Notes under the pieces: model-generated
Seen by the model: only the letters and a program-made list of their open reading frames with translations
The model's database searches: none
What the model was told of the DNA's origin: nothing
Source of the DNA: Ruegeria halocynthiae
Lineage (GTDB): Bacteria > Pseudomonadota > Alphaproteobacteria > Rhodobacterales > Rhodobacteraceae
Length of the DNA stretch: 64,000 nucleotides
Direction: 5' to 3'
Assembly (NCBI RefSeq): GCF_900106805.1
Contig: NZ_FNNP01000002.1
Location: forward strand, 186,001-250,000
Position numbers and translations under genes: made by a program
In this document: positions 1-11,227 of the stretch, in pieces
Layout: the number at the start of each line of letters is the position of its first letter
Position numbering within the stretch: the stretch's first letter is position 1

Positions 1-908
1 TACTGGACACGACCCTGAACGGAGGGGCAGGGGACGATATTCTGATCACTGGCACGAGTGCCACGACCATGACAGGTGGTTCCGGAGCAGATATTTATGT
101 GATCCGTCAAAGCAGCGGTCCGACCACGATCACCGATTTTCAGGCTGGTACCGACCGCCTTGATCTGACTGACTATCCATTTCTGCGAACACCAGCGCAG
201 TTGGATTTCACGTCGACCGCCCAAGGGGCACGAATCGCATATCGAGGCGAAACGATCGAGCTTGTCTCGGATGCCGGAACCACTCTGACAAGCGCGCAGG
301 TGTTCGGGGCGGGGTTCAGTGGGCCCGACCACATCCCTGTTGATCTTGGCAGCGGGCCGGACAACAACGCCTCGGATGGGGTTTCAGGCAGATTTACGTT
401 GAACTCAGCCTCGTCAAATGCAGCGGCGGGGAATGCCGAAATTCGGTTCACCCCTGACGGGGGTTCTGCATTGGTGGCACAGGCCAACGCGCAGGGAGAA
501 TTTGAGCTGGATTTGCCCGACGGGACGTTTCCCGGCCAGTTGGACATCGTCAAATCCTATTCAACAGCCAGCAATGAAATTAACGCACTGGATGCCTTGC
601 AGGTTCTGCGCATATCTGTTGGCCTCGACCCTACATTCGGTCCAGCAACTGCCGAAAACTTCATTGCGGCGGACATCACCCGAGACGGAACAATAAATGC
701 GCTGGATGCACTGGCGATTCTTCAGATTTCGGTAGGTCAATCCACCTCGCATAATGCTGAATGGGTCTTTCTGGATGGCGACGCGGATCTGTCCGCGATT
801 TCACGAAACAACGTGGTTTATGAAACCGGAGCAGAGGTTCCCGTCATTGATGGAGCTCTTGAGGTCGACATGAGCTCGATCCTGCTTGGCAATATCGAGG
901 CTGTTTGA
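1..908 (+). CDS. RTX calcium-binding protein with dockerin-like repeats, 3' part
   Basis: The reading frame is open from the left edge (first full codon at base 3), so the N-terminal part lies outside the window. The visible start carries two RTX nonapeptide-type repeats (GGAGDDILI and GGSGADIYV), which bind calcium in proteins exported by type I secretion. Further on, two copies of a dockerin-like helix (NEINALDALQVLRISVG and DGTINALDALAILQISVG) lie about 45 residues apart; the second is preceded by an EF-hand-like Asp-rich loop (DITRDGT). The protein ends just after a hydrophobic stretch. It is probably a secreted protein exported by the convergent HlyD/PrtD-type pair 20 bases downstream. 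The enzymatic or adhesive function cannot be judged from this fragment. Confidence 0.8.
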   Translation, partial: LDTTLNGGAGDDILITGTSATTMTGGSGADIYVIRQSSGPTTITDFQAGTDRLDLTDYPFLRTPAQLDFTSTAQGARIAYRGETIELVSDAGTTLTSAQVFGAGFSGPDHIPVDLGSGPDNNASDGVSGRFTLNSASSNAAAGNAEIRFTPDGGSALVAQANAQGEFELDLPDGTFPGQLDIVKSYSTASNEINALDALQVLRISVGLDPTFGPATAENFIAADITRDGTINALDALAILQISVGQSTSHNAEWVFLDGDADLSAISRNNVVYETGAEVPVIDGALEVDMSSILLGNIEAV

Positions 909-928
909 AGGTGGTCGCGCAGCCCGTG

Positions 929-2236
929 TCACTCTCGGAAGGCGCGATAGAAATAATCGGCCAACGGCTTGATCAGGTAAGACAATGGCGTACGCTCATC
1001 GGTTTTGATCATCGCTTCGACCGGCATACCAGGCAAAAGTTCCTGGCCATTCAGGCGTTCTAGTTGCCCTTCGTCGGGCACAACTTCGGCCCGATAGAAG
1101 GTAAACCCACTGGCTTCATCCGTGAAGGTATCCGCCGATACATTGATCACGTGACCGTTGAGTTCCGGCGTGTCGCGCTGGTTGAAAGCAGGGAAGCGCA
1201 AGGCGACCTCCTGACCACGATGCAGTTGGTCCACATGCAGCGCGTCAACACGTGCAGCGACCAGCAAAGGCGTATCTTGCGGCACAACATACATCATTGG
1301 TTCACCCGGCTGGATCACCGACTGGATTGCAAAAACCTGACTGTCATAAACAGTGCCCGCCACGGGAGCGCGAATATCGAGACGCGACAACCGCTCGGTC
1401 AGTGACAGGCGACGCTCGGCCAACTCAACAGCGCGGGACTGTACATCCCGAAGCTCGGTGATGGCTTCTTCGCGCCGGGTGGCCTGCAACTCAACAATCT
1501 GAATCTCCGTTGTCGCGATCTGTCCCGTCAGCCGTGCGATCGTTGATTCGAGGCTGCCGATCTGTCCCGTCAGGCTTGCCTCTTCCCTCTGCAGGGCCGA
1601 AACGCGGCTGGCTTGTGTCAGACCGCGTTCCAGTAGTCCTTGTTGATCTTCTAGCTCAGTCCTGATCAGCTTGACCTGAGTGTTCAGCGACGCCAATTGC
1701 GCCTGAGTACCCTCAATTTCGTTTTCGATCTGGGTTTTCTGTTTGCCCAACTGATCGATCTGCTGGCTTAGTGTATCCAGCCTGGCATTGAACAAGCGTT
1801 GTTGACCTTCCAACAGATCGTCACCAATCGATTCGCGGAGTTTCAATTCTTGCAGGTTTTGATCAAGCACATCTGCATCGTCGCCGTCCCGTTCAGCTTC
1901 TAACCGGGCCTTTCGCGCAAGCAACTCGAACAATTGAGAGTCCACGATGGTTTTTTCCGAGGCCAGAAACGTGTCATCGAGCCTCAACATCATATCTCCA
2001 CGCGTGACAGGATCCCCATCACGCACGAATATCTCGCCTACAACGCCTCCATCAGGGTGTTCGATCACCTGCCGGTTGCTCTGCACCTCGATCACACCCT
2101 GAGAAATGATCGCACCAGCCAGTTCGGTACGGACGCTCCATACTCCCAGCCCCAAAATCAGGATTGCCAAAGCCAGCAGACCAACAAAAGCCGGAGCCTT
2201 GATGCTCCAGACGGGACGTGAATTCTTGTCTGGCAT
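929..2236 (-). CDS. HlyD-family periplasmic adaptor of a type I secretion system
   Basis: This 435-residue protein has a short cytoplasmic N-terminus, one membrane helix at about residues 14-35, a lipoyl-like half-motif after it, a long Gln/Glu-rich coiled coil at about 90-265, a second lipoyl half (LDIRAPVAGTVYDSQVF) and a beta-barrel C-terminus. This is the usual architecture and length of PrtE/HlyD membrane-fusion proteins. Such proteins join an inner-membrane ABC exporter to an outer-membrane TolC channel. Its start overlaps the stop of the upstream ABC gene by one base (TAATG), so the two are translationally coupled. No TolC gene is in the window. The RTX protein that ends 20 bases away on the other strand is the likely substrate. 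Confidence 0.93.
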   Translation of the reverse strand: MPDKNSRPVWSIKAPAFVGLLALAILILGLGVWSVRTELAGAIISQGVIEVQSNRQVIEHPDGGVVGEIFVRDGDPVTRGDMMLRLDDTFLASEKTIVDSQLFELLARKARLEAERDGDDADVLDQNLQELKLRESIGDDLLEGQQRLFNARLDTLSQQIDQLGKQKTQIENEIEGTQAQLASLNTQVKLIRTELEDQQGLLERGLTQASRVSALQREEASLTGQIGSLESTIARLTGQIATTEIQIVELQATRREEAITELRDVQSRAVELAERRLSLTERLSRLDIRAPVAGTVYDSQVFAIQSVIQPGEPMMYVVPQDTPLLVAARVDALHVDQLHRGQEVALRFPAFNQRDTPELNGHVINVSADTFTDEASGFTFYRAEVVPDEGQLERLNGQELLPGMPVEAMIKTDERTPLSYLIKPLADYFYRAFRE

Positions 2237-3975
2237 TATTCACCCACCTTGTTCAGGTGCCGTTTGATGACATTGGCGTTTTGCACCATTGTGTTCAGAA
2301 CCTCATCGCGCCCGCCGGATTTGACGATCTGGCCTTTTTCGACGACCACTAGATCATCACATTCCGAAATCGCCTGAGGCCGGTGAGTCATGATGATCGT
2401 GGACTTTCCTGCAGTCTTGAGTTCTCGCACCGCGTTGTTAAGTGCGAGGGTGCCGTCTGCATCCAATGCCGAGTTCGGTTCGTCCAGAATCAACAACACC
2501 GGATTGCCGTAAAGCGCGCGCGCCAATGCGATCCGCTGTTTTTGCCCACCCGACAATTGACTGTCATTGCCTTCAAGAAAGGTATCGTAACCTTTCTCAA
2601 GACCCAGAATCAGCTCGTGAGCGTTGGCCGATTTTGCGGCAGCAACTACAGCTTCGGCATCCGGGGACTGTGACATCCGGGCGATGTTCTCTGCGACGGT
2701 TCCATTGAACAGCGTGACCTGTTGCGGCAGATACCCGATATGCTGTCCAAGGTCGTCGGGATCGTATTGGTCGAGCGTCGCCCCAGCCAGGCGAATTTCA
2801 CCAGCAGCAGGAGACCACAGGCCCAGCAAGGCTTTGGCAAGTGTTGTCTTACCTGAACCGCTTTTGCCAATAACGCCAAGGGCTCTGCCTGGCTGCAGTT
2901 CCAGCGCGGCATTGCGTAGCGTCGGAGTTTTGGCACCCGGTGGGATCACGGTCAGGCCTTTTGCCACAAGATGTGCCTTGGGCACCGGCAGTTTGGTGCG
3001 CGTTTCTTCGGGCGGTGTAGAATCGAGAAACTTGTTCAAACTGATCCACGCCGTGCGGGCACGTTCGATCATCGCCCATTGGCCAACGGCCATTTCGACT
3101 GGCGCCAACGCGCGGCCCAACAGGATCGTACCTGCAATCATAGCGCCGGGGGTCATCTCGTTGCGCAGAACCAGCAACGCCCCAAGGGCAAGCATCGCAG
3201 ACTGCAAGAACAGCCGTAACGACTTGGTCAATGAAGTGAAGCTACCCGTCCAGTCGCTGGCGGAGATGGACTGAGACAAGGCCTCGGTGCGCTGGCTCAT
3301 CCAGCGTTTTGAGACATCCTCTTGCATACCCTGAGACCGGACGACTTCGGCCGCTTGCCGAGCATGTTCGGAGAACGCATTTGCCTTGGCTGAGGCAACC
3401 TGCGCATCAGCCACTTTGCGATGCGTCAATGCCTGGTTCAGCAAAGCTATTGCCACCAGAAGTGCTCCGCCAGCTATGGCGAGCCAGCCAAGCAACGGAT
3501 GAAACAGAAAGATTGCCGCAAGAAAGACCGGCGTCCAGGGGATATCCATAACCGCAAGCAACACAGGCGAAGCACATAAGGAGCGGATCGATTCCAGATC
3601 GCGCAAGGCTGTTGCAGGCGCTGACCGGGCCTGCGGGAACAATGCGCGACGCATCGTTCCATCGAAAACACGCTCATCCAGTGACGTTTGAAAGCGAGCG
3701 CCAAAGCGCGCAACGATCCGACCACGGGCATAGTCCAGCATCGCCATAAGCGCATAGAGCAGCGCGACAAGCAGGAACAACGCCGACAAGGTCTCGACCG
3801 AACGTGATCCAAGCACCCGATCATAGACCTGCAACATGAATAGGGGGCCTGTCAGCATCAGGAGGTTGACGAAGACGCTGAACAGAAAGGCAAGAGCAAG
3901 GAAGTTGTTTCCCTGATTTTGCACCTTTCGCAGCTCATGACGCTGGGGTGGGGTATTCCGATTCTTCAAGCTCAC
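2236..3975 (-). CDS. Type I secretion ABC permease/ATPase (PrtD-like)
   Basis: The N-terminal half holds the six-helix exporter domain and the C-terminal half the nucleotide-binding domain: Walker A GKSGSGKTT, signature LSGGQKQR, Walker B LLILDEP, H-loop MTHRP. This is the PrtD/HasD type without a C39 peptidase domain. The frame extends upstream to an ATG at 4050, but no ribosome binding site is visible there. A GTG at 3975 preceded by AAGGG gives 579 residues, closer to the family's usual length, so I prefer it; the choice is uncertain. It is the first gene of a two-gene operon with the HlyD partner and probably exports RTX proteins. Confidence 0.9.
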   Translation of the reverse strand: MSLKNRNTPPQRHELRKVQNQGNNFLALAFLFSVFVNLLMLTGPLFMLQVYDRVLGSRSVETLSALFLLVALLYALMAMLDYARGRIVARFGARFQTSLDERVFDGTMRRALFPQARSAPATALRDLESIRSLCASPVLLAVMDIPWTPVFLAAIFLFHPLLGWLAIAGGALLVAIALLNQALTHRKVADAQVASAKANAFSEHARQAAEVVRSQGMQEDVSKRWMSQRTEALSQSISASDWTGSFTSLTKSLRLFLQSAMLALGALLVLRNEMTPGAMIAGTILLGRALAPVEMAVGQWAMIERARTAWISLNKFLDSTPPEETRTKLPVPKAHLVAKGLTVIPPGAKTPTLRNAALELQPGRALGVIGKSGSGKTTLAKALLGLWSPAAGEIRLAGATLDQYDPDDLGQHIGYLPQQVTLFNGTVAENIARMSQSPDAEAVVAAAKSANAHELILGLEKGYDTFLEGNDSQLSGGQKQRIALARALYGNPVLLILDEPNSALDADGTLALNNAVRELKTAGKSTIIMTHRPQAISECDDLVVVEKGQIVKSGGRDEVLNTMVQNANVIKRHLNKVGE

Positions 3976-4217
3976 GCGTTTGGCCCTTGATTGCTCACAA
4001 GTGGAACTCGTCAAACGCCATTCTTCCTGTACCCGAAGGTGGCTTGACATCTGGCGTGACTATATCTGCGTGATATGGCAGTAACAACGCGCGTTTCATT
4101 CGCACCGGCCCGTTTCGGCGAGGTTTGTAGCACGGAGTAGATGATAATGGCAGGAAAATGCCGACCGGAAGTGTCAGACCCATCAGTCTCGGAATGAACA
4201 GTCAGAGACCATTCAAC

Positions 4218-5552
4218 TTAACGACGCAGCGCGGATACCGTAACTTCTTTTGGTTGAGGCGTACCTCCAAGCCGGTTGACACCCTGTTCTTTCAACGAGG
4301 CGATAAGTTCTTCAACATCGACCGCCTGGACCGCGCAGCCATCTCGCAGGGCGAGCGCCGCAGCTGTACCGGTGGCTTGTCCCATAGCCATGCATTGAGG
4401 CATACCGCGTGCCGAGGCAAAGGCGACTGGGTCAGCAGACAATATGCGGCCGGCAAACATCAAATTCGGGATGTGTTCAGGGATCAGCGCACGGAACGGA
4501 ATGGTGTAATAATCCCCAGCTTTTAACGCCGCATCATGCGTCATCTCAGCATCCATGCGCATCACGTCGTCGACCGGATTATCACAGCTTACGATGCCAT
4601 CTGCAAACTTGGTTCCCCGCACAAGATCGGCGCCTTTGATACGGTAGACCCCTTCCAGCTTTCTGGTTTCACGTACACCCGCTGAGGGCGATAGTTGGGC
4701 CATGTATGCGTTCTCGAATCCCGGTACGTCGGAACGTAGGAATCGAGCCAATTGATGACACCGCCGACGCCCTTCCAGGTTTGCACGGCTTATGGCATCT
4801 GGATTGGTTCCGTCGACATCCCTAATATGGACGGAATTGCAGAAAACTGATCCTTTGTGAAAGGCCTTCATCAGATAAAGCTTGGCAATATCCGGATGCA
4901 ATCGGCCTTCGGCAATACCTTTGGTTGCATAGCATTGGAAATATGGATCTTGCTGGGCGAAGGCTGCGTCCCAATCAACGCCGATCATATGAAAGGACAT
5001 CGTGACTGCCATCATATTCCCGCCACTGTCACCAAGCGAATAGGGCACGCCCGCCTTTGCCGAGATGCCGCCATCGCCCGAGCAATCGATTACAACCCGA
5101 GGCTTGATCGTGATCATCCCGTTTTGGTCACAGCACCTGACATCCTGAATCTCGGGCCCCATCATCCGGGGCTCGAAGGCTATGGTGTTCAATCTGACAC
5201 CCACGCCTGCTTCTTCAAGCATCTCAAACATAGTCAAGGTTGCAATGTCATGATCATAGATGATCTCAGGCCCGAAGTTCTCAAGTGAACAGGGTCGTTT
5301 TTCCGCGGCCGGAAGGTCAAGCGATTGAAGCCGATTTGTCAGTTCTTCGATCATGCCGCCGATGATCTGATCTGCAGGGTATGCCCCACCCCAGGGCATT
5401 CCAGGGCAAAACGCCATCACGCCACCGACCTTGTTTGTGGCTTCTAACAGAGTCACCCGCAGGCCTTGCCGACCGGCAGCAACGGCCGCCCCAAAACCCG
5501 CAGATCCCCCACCGACGACCAAAACATCCGTATCTTCGAATCTGCCATTCAT
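4218..5552 (-). CDS. FAD-dependent oxidoreductase
   Basis: This 444-residue protein starts with a dinucleotide-binding fold for FAD (VLVVGGGSAGFGAA, about residues 10-23) followed by the acidic residue of LLEA and a VGGVMAF segment, as in the FAD-dependent oxidoreductase family often annotated near fumarate reductase/HI0933-like enzymes. A second FAD motif (VVIDCSGDGGISAKAG) lies near residue 165, and the C-terminal motif (LMFAGRILSADPVAFASARGM) completes the cofactor site. The substrate cannot be predicted. It is a single gene between the secretion operon and the polysaccharide block and shows no obvious operon partner. Confidence 0.85.
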   Translation of the reverse strand: MNGRFEDTDVLVVGGGSAGFGAAVAAGRQGLRVTLLEATNKVGGVMAFCPGMPWGGAYPADQIIGGMIEELTNRLQSLDLPAAEKRPCSLENFGPEIIYDHDIATLTMFEMLEEAGVGVRLNTIAFEPRMMGPEIQDVRCCDQNGMITIKPRVVIDCSGDGGISAKAGVPYSLGDSGGNMMAVTMSFHMIGVDWDAAFAQQDPYFQCYATKGIAEGRLHPDIAKLYLMKAFHKGSVFCNSVHIRDVDGTNPDAISRANLEGRRRCHQLARFLRSDVPGFENAYMAQLSPSAGVRETRKLEGVYRIKGADLVRGTKFADGIVSCDNPVDDVMRMDAEMTHDAALKAGDYYTIPFRALIPEHIPNLMFAGRILSADPVAFASARGMPQCMAMGQATGTAAALALRDGCAVQAVDVEELIASLKEQGVNRLGGTPQPKEVTVSALRR

Positions 5553-5673
5553 GAGTTTGCCTCCAACTCAATTAGAACAGATTGTACGGCACAGAACAGT
5601 ACCAACACGCGCAACTCAGCGCATAGCCTAACGAACAGGGCAGACGTGTGAACCAGCCTGTTTTATTGGCACA

Positions 5674-7005
5674 TCATGCTCGAACAATATGGTTCTCTGA
5701 GGTGCGGTACTTCCCACGAGTATCAATCAGAAGCTTGGCGTGTTTTTTGATCAGGTCGTAATCAAAAGCATCATGGTTGGTTGCCAGAACAACCGCATCC
5801 TGCTCGGCCAGAACTTCCGGTGTCAGAGCTACAGACGACAGTTCAAAGAAATGCTCCCGCATCGTGGGAAACTCAGGCACGTGTGGATCTGAATAGCAGA
5901 GTTCACCGCCATTATCCCGGATCAGCTCCATCAAAGTGACCGAAGGGCTTTCCCGCATGTCATCAACGTTCTTTTTATACGCGATACCAAGCACCATGAT
6001 CTTGCTGCCGCGAACCGCCTTGCATCTCTCGTTAAGTGAAGTCGCAAGCTTGCCGAATACATACTCTGGCATGGCGGTATTGACCTCACCTGCCAATTCA
6101 ATGAACCGTGTATTGATGCCGTATTCGCGCGCCTTCCAGGTCAGATAAAACGGATCGATCGGAATGCAGTGGCCGCCCAGACCAGGCCCCGGATAATAGG
6201 GTGTAAACCCGAAGGGTTTGGTAGCAGCAGCGTCAATGACCTCGAAAATATCGATTCCCATCCGGTCAGCAACAATCTTCATCTCGTTCACGAGGCCGAT
6301 ATTCACCGCACGGTGGATGTTCTCGAGAAGTTTGGTCATCTCGGCGGTTTCGGTGGAACTGACCGGTACAAGCGAGTCGATCGCATGTTCGTACAGCGCA
6401 ATACCTGCTTTCAGGCAGGCATCAGTATGTCCTCCGACGACCTTCGGGATGGTATTTGTTGTGAATTCCGGATTGGCAGGGTCTTCTCGCTCGGGGGAAT
6501 AAACAGCAAAGATATCCTCGCCAACCTTTAGGCCATTCCGTTCAAGGCGGGGCAATACCTCTTCCTTGGTCGTGCCTGGATAAGTTGTGCTCTCTAACGC
6601 CACAACCTGTCCTGAGCGCAAATGGTCTGCGATCTGGTCACACGTATCTGTGACAAAGCTCAGATCGGGTTCGCGATACTTGTTGAGTGGCGTAGGAACA
6701 CACAACATGATGCCATCTGTCTCAGCTATACGCGAAAAGTCCGTGGTGGCTTCGAAACCATTCCGCCCGGCTTCGGCAATACGGGCATCGTCTATATGTT
6801 CGATCGAGCTATAGCCCGAGTTCAGCTCTTGCACCTTCTCAGCATCAAGGTCGAAGCCAATGACCCGGTAGCCAATTTCCGTATATCTCAGCGCGAGCGG
6901 CTGCCCAACATAACCCAGTCCAACAATCCCGATCACCGCCCGCTTTTCTGACAGTTTTTGAAGCAACTCGTCTAACGCGGAATGTGTTTTTGAATGATTA
7001 GTCAT
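5674..7005 (-). CDS. UDP-N-acetylglucosamine-type nucleotide-sugar 6-dehydrogenase
   Basis: The protein belongs to the UDP-glucose/UDP-GlcNAc/UDP-ManNAc dehydrogenase family, which oxidises C6 of a UDP-sugar to the uronic acid with two NAD+. The NAD fold is [13 protein letters not shown], and the catalytic cysteine lies in [12 protein letters not shown], a form typical of the WbpA/TviB branch rather than of UDP-glucose dehydrogenase. The frame starts at 7047, but the ATG at 7005 (443 residues) fits the family better; neither site has a clear Shine-Dalgarno. The nearby WbpB-like and WbpE-like genes suggest the product feeds a diamino-uronic acid sugar for a surface polysaccharide. Confidence 0.88.
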   Translation of the reverse strand: MTNHSKTHSALDELLQKLSEKRAVIGIVGLGYVGQPLALRYTEIGYRVIGFDLDAEKVQELNSGYSSIEHIDDARIAEAGRNGFEATTDFSRIAETDGIMLCVPTPLNKYREPDLSFVTDTCDQIADHLRSGQVVALESTTYPGTTKEEVLPRLERNGLKVGEDIFAVYSPEREDPANPEFTTNTIPKVVGGHTDACLKAGIALYEHAIDSLVPVSSTETAEMTKLLENIHRAVNIGLVNEMKIVADRMGIDIFEVIDAAATKPFGFTPYYPGPGLGGHCIPIDPFYLTWKAREYGINTRFIELAGEVNTAMPEYVFGKLATSLNERCKAVRGSKIMVLGIAYKKNVDDMRESPSVTLMELIRDNGGELCYSDPHVPEFPTMREHFFELSSVALTPEVLAEQDAVVLATNHDAFDYDLIKKHAKLLIDTRGKYRTSENHIVRA

Positions 7006-7185
7006 TTGAATTAGCGCCTGCCGTTTGAATGTCGATATCCGGACCATTAGTTGATCGCATAGCCAAGTTGCCCTCTCTAATAGTCACTTGGCAATAGAGG
7101 GCAATAGCGAGTATCGATTTGAGTAAGATTGGAGGGAATCTGGCAACTTCATTGACTTCTGATATGTTGAGGCCTTGCTCTGTCT

Positions 7186-8700
7186 TCAAAGACCGTCATA
7201 CAATATCTCAAGCTTCTTGATTTGAGCTTCCCAGCTATAATCTTGCCAAAGGCGATTATAGGTTTCCGCAGTGGGCGTGAAGCGTTCAGGGTGGTCAAGA
7301 GCTTCCTGCAATGCGTTGGCAATTGACTGCGGATCTGTTTGGTCCATAGTTCTGCCCAACCTAAGGCCTTCCACGAAATCGCGCATATCTGGCAAGTTGG
7401 ATATGCAGATTGGCAATCCAGCAAATGCCGCTTCGAAGAGCTTATTCGGCATTGCGAATCTATAACTCAGGGAAGCGTCCTGAATTGGACAGACTGCAAC
7501 ATTGGCTGAGCTGATAGCAAACGGGACATCGGCAGCCGCTATTGGTGGAAGAAGTTTGACTCGATCAGCTACACCTAGGTTGCCTGCCGTTTCCAGCAAC
7601 CATTTGTCGTCCCGTTTGTGCCTTGGCCCCAATGCTACAAAATAAACGTCTGGCAGTAACACCAAAGCTTCAAGAACTTTGTCCAAACCCCGATGTTTAG
7701 TTTGAACCCCACCGGTGAAAACCACTATGGGCGTGTCTGCAGAGAGACCCGCGTTTGTGCGGACAGACAAATTTCCCTCGGAGTGTTCTTCGTAATCCAC
7801 CAGAAAATCCGAGGCGACCTCCGGAGCGTTGAAAATGAGTGCAGGTTTGCTTTTGAAGCGATTGGAATACAGATTTGCGATCGAAGGAGAGACCGTGATC
7901 ATCTGGTCAACGAACGAAAGGCAGTCGTCTTCTAGTTCTTCTGCAAAGCTTGATCCATTAGACGGGTTCTTTTTCGCACGCGCAGGTTCGTACTCATGTG
8001 CATCATAAACAAGCTTAGCATCGAATTGTTTTGCCAGAATCACGCCCGCCGGGAGGCAGTAGATATCATGTGCATGAATGACATCCGGGGTTTCATCAAA
8101 ATTCAGATTGCGAAGGTTCTCAGCAAACACGAATGAATCCAGCTGATATAGATCGCGAAATCTCTCTCTGACCTCTCGAGTGTTGGAGCGGAGTGAACTC
8201 AATTTTTTCGAGGCGTTGCCAAAACCAAATCTGAAGGCAATTTTCCAAAGCAATCGTTTATGTGCAAATTTTCGCGCACGCCTTTCTCGGCCACTGTGGG
8301 TCTTGCTATAGCTCTTGTAGTACATTGGATCGAGCATTTGAATCTCTTCATCAGATAGAAATGCACCGAACCAAGATTTGAGCGTATTCAGTTGTGATGC
8401 GGCTTCGACGTAGGGTACAACGCGTCGCTCAACTTCACTGGATACTAGGTTGACAAAAAAGAAGTGCTTTAACGTATCTTCTGATATGTGCTCGGACGAT
8501 TGCCAGTTAAAGCGGGTGACCCGGATACCATCTATGCTATCTTCCTGCGGCAACCCGCCCGGCCAGTCACAAAAGATGTGAACATTGTGGCCCGCCGAAT
8601 GAAGCGCGCGCGCCTCTTTGAGCACCCGCGCATCCTCTGTTATTTCGTGGTAGGTTAGACAGAAAACGGTTTTTGAAGATTTGCTGGGGTTGTCTGGCAT
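7186..8700 (-). CDS. Glycosyltransferase, GT4-like
   Basis: This is a GT-B fold glycosyltransferase of about 504 residues. The N-terminal acceptor domain begins TVFCLTYHEITEDARVLKEA and contains DVIHAHDIYCLP. The donor half has VVFTGGVQTKHRGLDKVLEA, and the late motif NKLFEAAFAGLPICIS carries the Glu that binds the nucleotide sugar. The frame extends to 8790, but the ATG at 8700 directly precedes the first strand of the fold and is the better start. By eye the gene is more AT-rich than its neighbours, which is common for polysaccharide genes spread by transfer. Donor and acceptor sugars are unknown. It probably acts in surface-glycan assembly with the flanking sugar-nucleotide genes. Confidence 0.85.
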   Translation of the reverse strand: MPDNPSKSSKTVFCLTYHEITEDARVLKEARALHSAGHNVHIFCDWPGGLPQEDSIDGIRVTRFNWQSSEHISEDTLKHFFFVNLVSSEVERRVVPYVEAASQLNTLKSWFGAFLSDEEIQMLDPMYYKSYSKTHSGRERRARKFAHKRLLWKIAFRFGFGNASKKLSSLRSNTREVRERFRDLYQLDSFVFAENLRNLNFDETPDVIHAHDIYCLPAGVILAKQFDAKLVYDAHEYEPARAKKNPSNGSSFAEELEDDCLSFVDQMITVSPSIANLYSNRFKSKPALIFNAPEVASDFLVDYEEHSEGNLSVRTNAGLSADTPIVVFTGGVQTKHRGLDKVLEALVLLPDVYFVALGPRHKRDDKWLLETAGNLGVADRVKLLPPIAAADVPFAISSANVAVCPIQDASLSYRFAMPNKLFEAAFAGLPICISNLPDMRDFVEGLRLGRTMDQTDPQSIANALQEALDHPERFTPTAETYNRLWQDYSWEAQIKKLEILYDGL

Positions 8701-8847
8701 CCGTACTAAGACCAATCTAGCTTTAACAATTCCGAACCGCTCTAACAGAGGTTGATTTCGGTTTCCAGTGCGATTGGGAGCAATGGACAAGGGCCTCTTC
8801 TATTGACTTCCCGTAAAATTTCTTGGATGCGCAGAAGCACAATTTGA

Positions 8848-9819
<972 letters not shown>

Positions 9820-10061
9820 TCGTGATTTTCCCGTGTGCGGTTTTGCAGTTTCGCTCTCATTCTGGCTAAACGGGCAGCGGTGGGCGGCCGTGATCAAGTG
9901 TTGTTTTCATCAACGGCCCCGGCCGCTTGCGCTATTTACTTTCTAATGAGCACAGGTTTGATTGTTACAGGCTAACCGAACGGTTTGAAAATATGTAGTG
10001 AATGCGAATGTGGAACACCGCGTTCGATGTTTCCGGAATTGAATAGGGCATCTTAAGAGAA

Positions 10062-11144
10062 ATGCAGTTTATTGACCTCGCGGAGCAGCAGAAGCGCATC
10101 AAAGATCAACTCGATGCGCGCATTGCAAAGGTGCTGGCACACGGAAAGTACATCCTGGGGCCCGAGGTCGCCGAACTGGAAGAAAAGCTGGCGGCGTTCA
10201 CAGGTGCCAAATATTGCATCACCTGCGCCAACGGAACGGATGCATTGCAGATTGCCCTCATGGCACTTGAAATAGGTCCGGGCGATGAAGTCATTACCCC
10301 CGGATTTTCTTATATTGCGACCGCCGAAGCTGTCAGAGTGTTGGGTGCTAAACCAGTTTATGTCGATATTGACCCGGGCAGTTACAATCTTGATCCTAAC
10401 AAGCTGAACGCTGCAATCACCGACCGGACAAAAGCAATTATTCCGGTGTCGCTTTATGGTCAGCCCGCCGATTTAACGCGTATAAATGAGGTCGCCTCTA
10501 ACCATGATCTTCCAGTGATCGAAGATGCCGCGCAAAGCTTTGGGGGGTCGTTGCATGGAAAACGGTCGGGGAATTTGTCAACAATTTCATGCACCAGCTT
10601 TTTCCCATCGAAACCTCTGGGCTGCTATGGAGATGGTGGCGCAATTTTCACGTCGGATGAAGACCTTAGCGTCATTCTTCGTCAAATCGCCCGCCATGGG
10701 CAGGATCGGCGTTATCACCACATCAGGGTCGGAGTGAACAGCCGTCTGGACACATTGCAGGCTGCTATTCTGCTGAGCAAGCTCGATATATTTGAGGATG
10801 AGCTGGCCCTGCGAAACACAGTAGCGAACCAGTACAATGCCTTGCTGAAAGAAACCAATCTGGCGGCGCCAAATCTGATGGATGGGGCCACCAGCGCTTG
10901 GGCGCAATACACGATCCGCGTTGACAGGCGCGAGGACGTACAGAGCAGGCTCAAAGATGCCGGCATTCCGACTGCGGTGCACTATCCACTGCCTCTGAAC
11001 AAGCAGCCTGCCGTCGCCGACCCGAATGCTGATCTGCCCGTTGGGGATCAGGCAGCGGCGAGTGTGATCAGCTTGCCAATGCACCCGTATCTGCAGCAAT
11101 CCACACAAGAACAGATCATCGCTGCCCTGAAACAGGCCATCTGA
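10062..11144 (+). CDS. DegT/DnrJ/EryC1/StrS aminotransferase, WbpE/WlbC-like
   Basis: This 360-residue PLP enzyme belongs to the sugar aminotransferase family. Visible landmarks are TCANGTDALQIAL (phosphate binding), EDAAQSFGG (Asp that contacts the pyridine nitrogen) and TSFFPSKPLGCYGDGGAIFT, whose Lys forms the Schiff base. Together with the upstream WbpB-like dehydrogenase it would convert UDP-GlcNAcA via a 3-keto sugar to UDP-GlcNAc(3NH2)A. An acetyltransferase (WbpD) and an epimerase (WbpI), needed for the full UDP-ManNAc3NAcA pathway, are not seen in this window. The gene is preceded by 242 bases of non-coding DNA, so it may have its own promoter. Confidence 0.88.
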   Translation: MQFIDLAEQQKRIKDQLDARIAKVLAHGKYILGPEVAELEEKLAAFTGAKYCITCANGTDALQIALMALEIGPGDEVITPGFSYIATAEAVRVLGAKPVYVDIDPGSYNLDPNKLNAAITDRTKAIIPVSLYGQPADLTRINEVASNHDLPVIEDAAQSFGGSLHGKRSGNLSTISCTSFFPSKPLGCYGDGGAIFTSDEDLSVILRQIARHGQDRRYHHIRVGVNSRLDTLQAAILLSKLDIFEDELALRNTVANQYNALLKETNLAAPNLMDGATSAWAQYTIRVDRREDVQSRLKDAGIPTAVHYPLPLNKQPAVADPNADLPVGDQAAASVISLPMHPYLQQSTQEQIIAALKQAI

Positions 11145-11227
11145 TCTTTCCGCTCACCTGAATATCTTCAAGCCCGATCGCGGACAGTGCGTCAATCTAT
11201 CTGCGGCGGCACACATCTCGTTGCACC

